A stretch of DNA of 5,637 bases, from NCBI GenBank assembly GCA_025964295.1, contig JAOPZD010000131.1:1-5637 (forward strand), written 5' to 3'. Origin of the DNA: Conexibacter sp. GTDB lineage: Bacteria; Actinomycetota; Thermoleophilia; Solirubrobacterales; Solirubrobacteraceae. Both the position numbers and the translations under genes were made by a program. Within the stretch, counting starts at the first letter, position 1, and each line of letters starts with the position of its first letter. Shown here one piece after another: positions 1 through 5,637 of the stretch. The notes under the pieces were generated by a model. It searched no databases. It saw nothing but the letters and a program-made list of their open reading frames with translations, and was not told where the DNA came from.

Positions 1-1138
1 GGGCGCGCGCGGCCGACCGCTCGAGGTCAGCGGCGACCGCCTCGTCGGGCTGCAGCGTGGCGGCGGCCCGATGCCAGGCGCGCCGGTCCGGGTCGCGGTC
101 GGTGGACATCGCGTCGGCGAGCGCGGCGTGCACCCGTCGCCGTTCCTCGGGCGACGCGGCCCGATAGACAGCCGACCGGACGAGCGGATGGCGGAAGCCG
201 ACCCGTGCGCCCACGACGAGCGCATCGGCCTGCACGGCGAGATCGACGTCCTCCGGCCCGAGCCCCAGCCCCGCGCTGGCCCGCCACAGCAGCCCGGGGT
301 CGCCGGTCGGATCGGCGGCCGCAAGCAGCAGAAGCATGCGGGTCGCCGCCGGCAGGGGCTCGAGCTGGGCGATCAGGCTGTGCTCGATGCGGCTCTCCAG
401 CGGCATCGATCCGGCCAGGGCGAACCCGCCGGCCAGCTCGGCCGGGCTCAGCGCGCGCGGCAGCTCCTGCAGCGCCAGCGGGTTCCCGCGCGCCTCGGCG
501 ACGAGCTGGTCGCGCACCCGCCCGTCGATCGCACCGGGCAGCGAGAGGCGGAGCAGCTCACGCGCGTCCTCGTCGCCGAGTCCCCGGAGGATCAGCTGCG
601 GCAGGTCGGCCGCGGTGTCGTCGACGCTGCGCATCGCGAGGACGATCGCGATGCCCTCGGCGTCGAGGCGGCGGGCGACGAACGCGACCGCGCGCGCCGA
701 GACCTCGTCCAGCCACTGCGCGTCGTCGATGACGCAGAGCAGCGCTCGATCCCCCGCGACCTCGGTCAGCAGCCCGAGAACCGCCAGCCCCACCAGGAAC
801 GGGCTGGGCGCTGAGGCCTCCCGTAGGCCGAACGCCGTCTCGAGCGCCTCACGTTGCGGGCCCGGGAGCCGCTGGGCGGCGCCCATCATGTGTGCGCACA
901 GCTGCTGGAGCCCGGCGTAGGCCAGCTCCATCTCGGACTCCGACGCCACCATGCGCTCGACTCGGGCGTGGGTCCCGGCGCCGGCGACCATCCGGTCCAG
1001 CAGCGCGGTCTTGCCGATGCCGGCCTCGCCGGAGACGACCAGCGCGCCGCTGCGGCCGACCCGCGCGCGGCTGACCAGAGCGTCGAGCTCGTCCACCTCG
1101 CGACCGCGCCCGCGCAGGGGCGCCGCCTCGAGGGTCAT
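1..1138 (-). CDS. LAL-family LuxR transcriptional regulator, N-terminal part (cut by left edge)
   Basis: This is the first 379 residues of a large ATP-binding LuxR-type (MalT-like) regulator; the reading frame is open to the window edge, so the helical region and DNA-binding domain lie outside. I translated it by hand: it starts MTLEAAPLRGRGREVDELDA. The Walker A motif GEAGIGKT is at residues 37-44 and the Walker B motif LLCVIDDAQWLD at 133-144. ARGNPLAL (about 216-223) and FRHPLVRSAVY (about 315-325) are signatures of the STAND-type ATPase and winged-helix part of this family. The ATG at 1138 is the only reasonable start: upstream in frame there is no ATG, GTG or TTG before a TAG, and GGAAG lies 7 bases before it. 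It aligns almost without gaps to gene 2 (1313-4087) and looks roughly half identical by eye. It is divergent from gene 2 across 174 bp. Such proteins are cytoplasmic, ATP-dependent, usually activators; ligand and targets are unknown here. Confidence 0.93.
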   Translation of the reverse strand, partial: MTLEAAPLRGRGREVDELDALVSRARVGRSGALVVSGEAGIGKTALLDRMVAGAGTHARVERMVASESEMELAYAGLQQLCAHMMGAAQRLPGPQREALETAFGLREASAPSPFLVGLAVLGLLTEVAGDRALLCVIDDAQWLDEVSARAVAFVARRLDAEGIAIVLAMRSVDDTAADLPQLILRGLGDEDARELLRLSLPGAIDGRVRDQLVAEARGNPLALQELPRALSPAELAGGFALAGSMPLESRIEHSLIAQLEPLPAATRMLLLLAAADPTGDPGLLWRASAGLGLGPEDVDLAVQADALVVGARVGFRHPLVRSAVYRAASPEERRRVHAALADAMSTDRDPDRRAWHRAAATLQPDEAVAADLERSAARA

Positions 1139-1150
1139 CGCTTCGCTTCC
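1139..1150 (-). promoter_or_regulatory. Probable ribosome binding site of gene 1
   Basis: Read on the minus strand, GGAAG (1150-1146) precedes the ATG at 1138 with a 7-base gap. This is a partial Shine-Dalgarno match at normal spacing. It supports the ATG start, and no other in-frame start exists between it and the upstream TAG stop. Confidence 0.4.
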
Positions 1151-1209
1151 GGCCGCGGGGCATCCATGGTTCGCGGTCTATCGGGGGCCCGGCGCCCGCG
1201 GCATCCGTC

Positions 1210-1231
1210 AGGTCCCCAGCGAGGTCCCCAG
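1210..1231. repeat. Perfect 10-bp direct repeat, candidate operator between divergent regulators
   Basis: AGGTCCCCAG occurs at 1210-1219 and again at 1222-1231, separated by CG, giving a 12-bp period. On the minus strand the unit reads CTGGGGACCT. The pair lies 72 bp upstream of the gene 1 start and 82 bp upstream of the gene 2 start, in non-coding DNA. MalT, the model member of this family, binds short directional boxes with a GGGGA core, and GGGGA is present in the minus-strand unit, but the rest of the MalT box does not match. That this is a regulator binding site is inference. Confidence 0.5.
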
Positions 1232-1269
1232 TCGTCGCCGTCGATCGCTCCATAACGCAGGCCTTTTGA

Positions 1270-1284
1270 GCGCCGTCTCGGCGC
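1270..1284. repeat. Short inverted repeat upstream of gene 2
   Basis: GCGCCG (1270-1275), TCT, CGGCGC (1279-1284) form a perfect 6-bp dyad with a 3-base centre. It lies 10 bp before the -10-like element of gene 2, about where a -35 box or operator would be. In DNA this GC-rich such a dyad can arise by chance, so function is uncertain. Confidence 0.25.
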
Positions 1285-1294
1285 GCCCAACGGC

Positions 1295-1300
1295 GATAAT
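1295..1300 (+). promoter_or_regulatory. Possible -10 element of gene 2
   Basis: GATAAT at 1295-1300 matches five of six bases of the TATAAT consensus and is one of very few AT-rich hexamers in the region. Transcription from it would begin near 1307, only about 6 bases before the ATG at 1313, so the transcript would be nearly leaderless. No convincing -35 hexamer lies 16-18 bp upstream; TTGAGC at 1266-1271 is 23 bp away, which is too far. No clear Shine-Dalgarno precedes the ATG, which fits leaderless initiation, common in actinobacteria. Confidence 0.35.
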
Positions 1301-1312
1301 GAGCCGCGACCC

Positions 1313-4087
1313 ATGGCCGGCGTCCGTCTCACACCCACGCTCCTCGACCGCCACGTCGAGCGGGAGACGCTGGACCACCTGGTCGCCGGCGTGCGCGCGG
1401 GGCAGAGCCGGGTGCTGGTCCTCCACGGCCAGGCCGGCGTCGGCAAGACCGTCCTGCTGGAGCATCTGGTAGCCGGAGCCGCTGGCTGCCGTGTGGTGCG
1501 GGTGGCGGGCGTCGAGTCCGAGATGGAGCTGCCGTTCGCCGGCCTGCACGCGCTGTGCGCGCCGATGCTCGGCCGTCTGAGCCGTCTCCCGGGCCCGCAG
1601 CGCGAGGCGCTGAGCACCGCGTTCGGGCTGGACCGGGGCCCGTCGCCGGATCGGTTCATGGTGGGGTTGGCGGTGCTCAGCCTGCTCGCCGACAGTGCGG
1701 AGGAGGAGCCGCTGCTCTGCGTCGTCGACGACGCGCAATGGCTCGATGGCGTGTCGGCGCAGACGTTGGCGTTCGTCGCGCGCCGGCTGCTGGCGGAGCG
1801 GGTCGGCCTCGTGTTCTCCGTGCGCGACGACGGCACCGACCATCAGCTCGGCGGGCTCCCCGAGCTGGCGGTGGAGGGACTGGGTGAACGCGATTCCCGA
1901 CGGCTGCTGGAGGCCACGATCCCCGGCCTGCTCGACGAGGGCGTGCGCGACCGGATTCTCGCCGAGGCCTCGGGCAATCCGCTGGCGCTGCTCGAGCTGC
2001 CGCGCGGGTTGACGCCGACGGCGATCGCCGGCGGCTTCGGCCTGCCGGGCGCGATGCCGCTGACCGGCCGCATCGAGCAGGAGTTCGCCCGACAGCTGGA
2101 TCGCCTTCCGCACGCGACCCGGATGCTGCTGCTCCTCGCGGCGGCCGACGGGGTGGGCGACGTGACCCTCCTGCTCCGCGCGGCGCAGGACCTCGGCATC
2201 GGGCTCGACGATGCGGGGCCGGCCGCGGCCGCGGGCCTGATCGACATCGGCCCGCGGGCGCGGTTCCGGCATCCGCTGGTCCGCTCGGCGGCCTACCGGA
2301 CCGCCTCGGTGCCGGAGCGGCGGGACGCCCATCGCGCGCTGGCCGGCGCGACCGATCCGCAGCTCGATCCAGACCGGCGCGCCTGGCATCAGGCGCACGC
2401 CGCGGCCGGTCTGGACGAGAAGGTGGCCGGCGAGCTGGAGCGCTCGGCCGGGCGTGCGCAGGCTCGTGGCGGCATCGCCGCGGCGGCCGCCTTCCTCGCG
2501 CGCGCCGCGGAGTTGACGCCCGGCGACGACCTGCGCGGCCGGCGGGCGCTGGCCGCGGCGCAGGCCAAGTTCGAGTCGGCGGCCCCCGAGGCCGCGCTCG
2601 AGCTCCTGGCCGTTGCGGAGCTGTCCCCGTTGGACGGTCTCGAGCGGGCCCGGCTCTCGCGTCTGCGCGGCGAGATCGTGTTCGCCCTGCGGCGTGGGAG
2701 CGACGCTCCGCCGTTGCTGCTCGACGCCGCGCGACAGCTCGCCGCGCACGACCCGGCGCTGGCGCGCGAGGCCCACCTCGAGGCGCTCGGAGCGGCGATG
2801 TACTCGGGTCGGCTCGGCTCCGCCTCCGGGGTGCACGACGCGGCAGAGGCGGCCCGGGCCGCGCCCGCCGCACCCCAGCCGCCGCGATCGATCGACCTCG
2901 TGCTCGACGGCATGGCAACCCGCTTCACGGAGGGCCCCGCCGCCGGCGTGCCGCCGCTCCGGGCCGCCCTCCAGGCGTTCCGGGACGAGGCCCTCGATGA
3001 TCACGAGGCGATCATGCGCTGGCTGCTGCTGTGTCCGGTGGTCCAGTCCTTGACGGTCTTCGAGCTGTGGGACGACGAGGCGTTCGCGGCGCTCGCCGCG
3101 CGCGCGGAGCAGCTGGCGCGGCAGGCCGGGGCGCTGTCCATGCTGCCGGTCACGCTCACGTACCTGTCCGGCGTGCACCTGTTCGCCGGAGAGCTGACCG
3201 CCGCCGCCGCCCGGCTGCAGGAGGCCGACGCCATCACGGCGTCGACGGGCAACGCGAACCTCGTGTACGGCGAGCTCCTCCTCGCCGCCTGGCGCGGTGC
3301 CGAGAGCCAGGCCCAGCAGCTCATCGACGCGGGCCGCGAGAGCGCGACCGCGCGCGGCGAGGGACGGGTGCTGGCCCTGGCCGCCTACGGCTCCGCCGTG
3401 CTGAACAACGGTCTGGGCCGCTACGAGGTGGCGCTCGAGGCGGCGCGCATCGCGAGCGAGGACGAAGACCAGGGCTATGCCGCTGCGTCGTTGGTCGAGC
3501 TGGTCGAGGCGGCGGTCCGTGCCGGCCGGCCGGATGAGGTCGCCGCCGCCCTTCCGCGGCTCGAGGAGCGCGCGCTGGCCGCGGGCACGGACTGGGCGCT
3601 CGGGATCCTGGCCCGGGCGCGGGGGATGGCAAGCGAGGGTGCCGCCGCCGAGGCGCACTTCGGCGAAGCGGTCGAGCGGCTCGAGCGCACCGGCATGCGC
3701 ACCGAGCTCGCGCGCGCACGGCTGCTCTACGGCGAGTGGCTGCGCCGCGAGGGCAGGCGCGTGGACGCTCGCGAGCAGCTGCGGACCGCCCATGGCGACT
3801 TCAGCCGCTTCGGCGCCGAGGCCTTCGCCGAGCGTGCCCGCCGCGAGCTGGCGGCCACCGGCGAGACCGCGCTCAAGCGCACCGCGGCCACGCGCGACGT
3901 CCTCACGCCGCAGGAGGCGCAGATCGCCCGCATGGCCGGCGAGGGCCGGTCCAACCCGGAGATCGGCGCCGAGCTGTTCCTGAGCCCCCGCACGGTCGAG
4001 TACCACCTGCGCAAGGTCTTCACCAAGCTGGGGATCACCTCGCGCAAGGAGCTGCCGGGAGCGCTGGCGACGGCGGATCCGAGCTGA
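1313..4087 (+). CDS. LAL-family LuxR transcriptional regulator (AAA/STAND ATPase + helical repeats + LuxR HTH), complete
   Basis: This is a complete 924-residue ATP-binding LuxR regulator of usual length for the MalT-like/LAL family. The ATPase occupies about residues 10-330, with Walker A GQAGVGKT at 39-46, Walker B LLCVVDDAQWLD at 134-145, GNPLALLELP near 221-230 and FRHPLVRSAAY at 318-328. Residues from about 370 to 850 are alanine- and leucine-rich helices, presumably a TPR-like ligand or partner-sensing scaffold. A conserved linker (RLLYGEWLRRE near 803-813, then DFSRFGAEAFAERARREL from 829) leads to the LuxR/GerE HTH at about 862-924, with recognition helix SPRTVEYHL at 891-899. The ATG at 1313 is the first start in frame after a TAA at 1253-1255. 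It has no strong ribosome binding site, and GATAAT lies just upstream. It diverges from gene 1 and converges on gene 3, both paralogs. It is expected to be cytoplasmic and ATP-dependent. The inducer and target genes cannot be told from the sequence. Confidence 0.95.
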   Translation: MAGVRLTPTLLDRHVERETLDHLVAGVRAGQSRVLVLHGQAGVGKTVLLEHLVAGAAGCRVVRVAGVESEMELPFAGLHALCAPMLGRLSRLPGPQREALSTAFGLDRGPSPDRFMVGLAVLSLLADSAEEEPLLCVVDDAQWLDGVSAQTLAFVARRLLAERVGLVFSVRDDGTDHQLGGLPELAVEGLGERDSRRLLEATIPGLLDEGVRDRILAEASGNPLALLELPRGLTPTAIAGGFGLPGAMPLTGRIEQEFARQLDRLPHATRMLLLLAAADGVGDVTLLLRAAQDLGIGLDDAGPAAAAGLIDIGPRARFRHPLVRSAAYRTASVPERRDAHRALAGATDPQLDPDRRAWHQAHAAAGLDEKVAGELERSAGRAQARGGIAAAAAFLARAAELTPGDDLRGRRALAAAQAKFESAAPEAALELLAVAELSPLDGLERARLSRLRGEIVFALRRGSDAPPLLLDAARQLAAHDPALAREAHLEALGAAMYSGRLGSASGVHDAAEAARAAPAAPQPPRSIDLVLDGMATRFTEGPAAGVPPLRAALQAFRDEALDDHEAIMRWLLLCPVVQSLTVFELWDDEAFAALAARAEQLARQAGALSMLPVTLTYLSGVHLFAGELTAAAARLQEADAITASTGNANLVYGELLLAAWRGAESQAQQLIDAGRESATARGEGRVLALAAYGSAVLNNGLGRYEVALEAARIASEDEDQGYAAASLVELVEAAVRAGRPDEVAAALPRLEERALAAGTDWALGILARARGMASEGAAAEAHFGEAVERLERTGMRTELARARLLYGEWLRREGRRVDAREQLRTAHGDFSRFGAEAFAERARRELAATGETALKRTAATRDVLTPQEAQIARMAGEGRSNPEIGAELFLSPRTVEYHLRKVFTKLGITSRKELPGALATADPS

Positions 4088-4099
4088 CGCGGCGCCGCG
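4088..4099. repeat. Perfect 12-bp GC palindrome between convergent stop codons
   Basis: CGCGGCGCCGCG is its own reverse complement and lies directly after the gene 2 stop codon. It takes up most of the 19-bp gap to the gene 3 stop codon. It could contribute to transcript ends in both directions, but it has no proper loop and no T-run on either side, so it is not a canonical intrinsic terminator. GC-rich composition makes chance a real alternative. Confidence 0.25.
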
Positions 4100-4106
4100 C
4101 GAGCCG

Positions 4107-5637
4107 TCAGGCGGCCTGCTCTTCGAGCGCGTCGCGCAGCTGCCGGCGAGTGCTCACGTCGAGCTTGCGGAACACCTTGTGCAGGTGGTACTCGACGGTG
4201 CGCGGGCTGATGAAGAGCTGGGCGCCGATCTCCGGGTTGGTGTGCCCGTCACGGGCCAGCGTCGCCACCTGGACCTCCTGCGGCGTCAACGCGTCCCGGG
4301 TGTGCGCGGTGACCCGTCGCACGGTCTCCCCGGTGGCCAGCAGCTCCCGGCGCGCCCGCTCGGCGAACGCCGCGGCGCCGAACCGGCTGAAGTCGGCGTG
4401 GGCGCTGCGCAGCTCCTCGCGCGCGTCCGTGCGGCGGTTCTCGCGTCGCAGCCACTCCCCGTAGAGCAGACGGGCACGGGCGAGCTCGAGCGCCGCGCGG
4501 CTGCCCGCGAGCCGCTCGATCGCCTCGCGGTAGGAGGGCTCGTCGTCGCCGATCAGCGCGCGGCAGCGCGCCTCGATCCCCAGCGCCCAGTCCGTGCCCG
4601 CGGCGCGCGTGCGCTCGCGCAGGCGATGCAGCGCCACCGCCGCCTCGTCCGGCCGGCCACCACGGGCCCCCGCCTCGACCAGCTCGGCCAGGGCCCAGCC
4701 GTAGGCCATGACGTCCGCGTGCTCGCAGGCCCGCCGGGCGGCCTCGAGCGCCTTGCCGTAATGGCCGTTGGCGTTGTGCAGGAGCGCGGCGAGCCATCCG
4801 TGCAGGCCGAGCGCCGAGCCCTCACCGCGCTCGTTCGCGTTCCGCCACGCGTCGTCGAAGAGCGGCTGCGCCGCCGCCTCGTCGCCCCGCGCCGCGGCCA
4901 GCATGATCGCCCCGTACCTGAGCGGCGGCAGCCCCGTGGCCTCAGTGATCGAGTCGACCTCAGCGATCAACACCGCAGCATCGGTGAACTTCCCACAATG
5001 GACGCTGTACGCCGCGAGGTGATTCGACATGACCGGGAGCAGGGTGAGCGCGCCGGTGTCGCGCGCGAGGCGGACTCCTCCTGTCGCAAGGCGCTCCCAG
5101 AGCTCGTCGTCACAGAGGTCCTGCGCGAGGCGGCACGCCAGCCACAGCCGGCGTGGGTCCTCCCGGTCGCCGCGGGAGGCGGCGAACGCGCGCACCGCCT
5201 CCGAGAGCGGCGCGAACGACGCCGCGTACCCGTCGGTGAACCGCGTCACGAGGGCGCCGAGCAGCAGGTCGCCTGGACCGGTGCCCTGCGGCGCAACGGT
5301 CGCGCGCGCGGCCTGGGCCACCTCGCGCTCGCTCGGTCCGGCGCCGAGCCGCCCCGCGAACATCGCCGCCTCGAACGCTTCCAGGTAGGTGTCGCGGGCC
5401 ATCGCGGCGTCCAGCGGCTCAAGCCGACGGGCGGCGTCGAGGAGCAGCGGCGGCGCGTCGCGCCCTCGGCGGCGAGCGAAGGCGATCTGCGCGCCGAGCC
5501 GCTCCAGTCGCGCCCGCTGCAGCGCGTCGATCGGCCCGAGCTTGGCGGCCGCGACCAGGTCGGAGGCGGCATCGGCGTCGGCGACGTCGAGCTTCGCCTG
5601 GGCCGCGTCGAGCGCGCGATCGACGCGTGCGGCGGGG
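4107..5637 (-). CDS. LAL-family LuxR transcriptional regulator, C-terminal part (cut by right edge)
   Basis: This is the last 509 residues of a third ATP-binding LuxR regulator. The frame stays open past the internal ATG at 5402 up to the window edge. The residues upstream of that ATG align with gene 2 (DAAQAKLD, then RRGRDAPPLLLDAARRLEPLD against gene 2's RRGSDAPPLLLDAARQL), so the ATG at 5402 is internal, not the start. By comparison with gene 2, about 400 residues holding the ATPase domain lie off the right side. Visible are the helical repeat region, GTDWALGIEARCRAL, the linker LLYGEWLRRE (LLYGEWL at 4449-4469) and AFAERARRELLATGET, then the LuxR/GerE HTH at about 4107-4289 with recognition helix SPRTVEYHL. 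It ends EEQAA at a TGA (4107-4109). It is convergent with gene 2 across 19 bp. Role as in family: ATP-dependent transcriptional regulator; ligand and targets unknown. Confidence 0.93.
   Translation of the reverse strand, partial: PAARVDRALDAAQAKLDVADADAASDLVAAAKLGPIDALQRARLERLGAQIAFARRRGRDAPPLLLDAARRLEPLDAAMARDTYLEAFEAAMFAGRLGAGPSEREVAQAARATVAPQGTGPGDLLLGALVTRFTDGYAASFAPLSEAVRAFAASRGDREDPRRLWLACRLAQDLCDDELWERLATGGVRLARDTGALTLLPVMSNHLAAYSVHCGKFTDAAVLIAEVDSITEATGLPPLRYGAIMLAAARGDEAAAQPLFDDAWRNANERGEGSALGLHGWLAALLHNANGHYGKALEAARRACEHADVMAYGWALAELVEAGARGGRPDEAAVALHRLRERTRAAGTDWALGIEARCRALIGDDEPSYREAIERLAGSRAALELARARLLYGEWLRRENRRTDAREELRSAHADFSRFGAAAFAERARRELLATGETVRRVTAHTRDALTPQEVQVATLARDGHTNPEIGAQLFISPRTVEYHLHKVFRKLDVSTRRQLRDALEEQAA

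Noticed and set aside
71..814. A 247-codon plus-strand open frame opposite gene 1
   Set aside because: It stands in the same codon-aligned antisense relation to gene 1. It shares VVDDAEQR with the antisense frame of gene 2 only because the sense Walker B regions are homologous. It ends at a TGA opposite a TCA serine codon of gene 1.
849..1253. Minus-strand open frame starting in the intergenic region at 1253
   Set aside because: It overlaps the start of gene 1 in another frame, has low-complexity R/G/A-rich sequence and no family resemblance, whereas gene 1 in its own frame has intact Walker motifs.
1721..1732. Perfect palindrome GTCGTCGACGAC as a possible protein-binding site
   Set aside because: It encodes the Val-Val-Asp-Asp of the Walker B motif of gene 2, so protein coding accounts for it. 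The gene 1 counterpart has a base change that breaks the symmetry.
1208..4006. A 932-codon open frame on the minus strand covering nearly all of gene 2
   Set aside because: It is codon-aligned opposite gene 2, where stops arise only opposite TTA, CTA or TCA codons, which are rare at this GC content. Its product is rich in R, G, Q and H and has no recognisable domain, while the plus-strand frame encodes a textbook LAL regulator.
4107..5402. Taking the ATG at 5402 as the true start of gene 3 (a 431-residue protein without ATPase)
   Set aside because: The frame continues open to the window edge, and the residues upstream of this ATG align with gene 2, so the ATG is internal to a longer protein.
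1..5637. Genes 1 and 3 as two halves of one gene interrupted by gene 2
   Set aside because: On the minus strand the gene 3 C-terminus with its stop comes before the gene 1 N-terminus with its start, the wrong order for a split gene. They are two separate genes, each cut by a window edge.

Overview
The window is very GC-rich, almost entirely coding, and its codons end mostly in G or C. It reads as chromosomal DNA from a high-GC actinobacterium. The protein family points loosely to a soil lineage such as Solirubrobacterales/Thermoleophilia, Streptomyces or Mycobacterium relatives, but nothing here fixes the genus. There are no RNA genes, insertion sequences, CRISPR arrays or metabolic genes.

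The layout is three paralogous genes for large ATP-binding LuxR regulators (LAL family, MalT-like): an N-terminal P-loop STAND-type ATPase, a long helical repeat region and a C-terminal LuxR/GerE helix-turn-helix. Gene 1 (1-1138, minus) shows only its first 379 residues and runs off the left edge. Gene 2 (1313-4087, plus) is complete at 924 residues. Gene 3 (4107-5637, minus) shows only its last 509 residues and runs off the right edge. Genes 1 and 2 are divergent across 174 bp. Genes 2 and 3 are convergent with 19 bp between their stop codons.

The 174-bp divergent region holds the most interesting non-coding signal: a perfect 10-bp direct repeat (AGGTCCCCAG, twice, 12-bp period) about midway between the two starts. 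It also holds a short inverted repeat and a -10-like GATAAT close to the gene 2 start, which suggests a very short or leaderless transcript. The direct repeats could be an operator shared by the divergent genes. That would suit this family, because MalT binds short directional repeats, but it is inference.

Taken together this is a local expansion of one regulator family. The ATPase core (genes 1 and 2) and the pre-HTH linker plus HTH (genes 2 and 3) are strongly conserved, while the middle helical regions differ more. This suggests related mechanism and DNA recognition with different inputs. No target operon or ligand can be read from the window, and I see no evidence for a new multi-gene system beyond this cluster.
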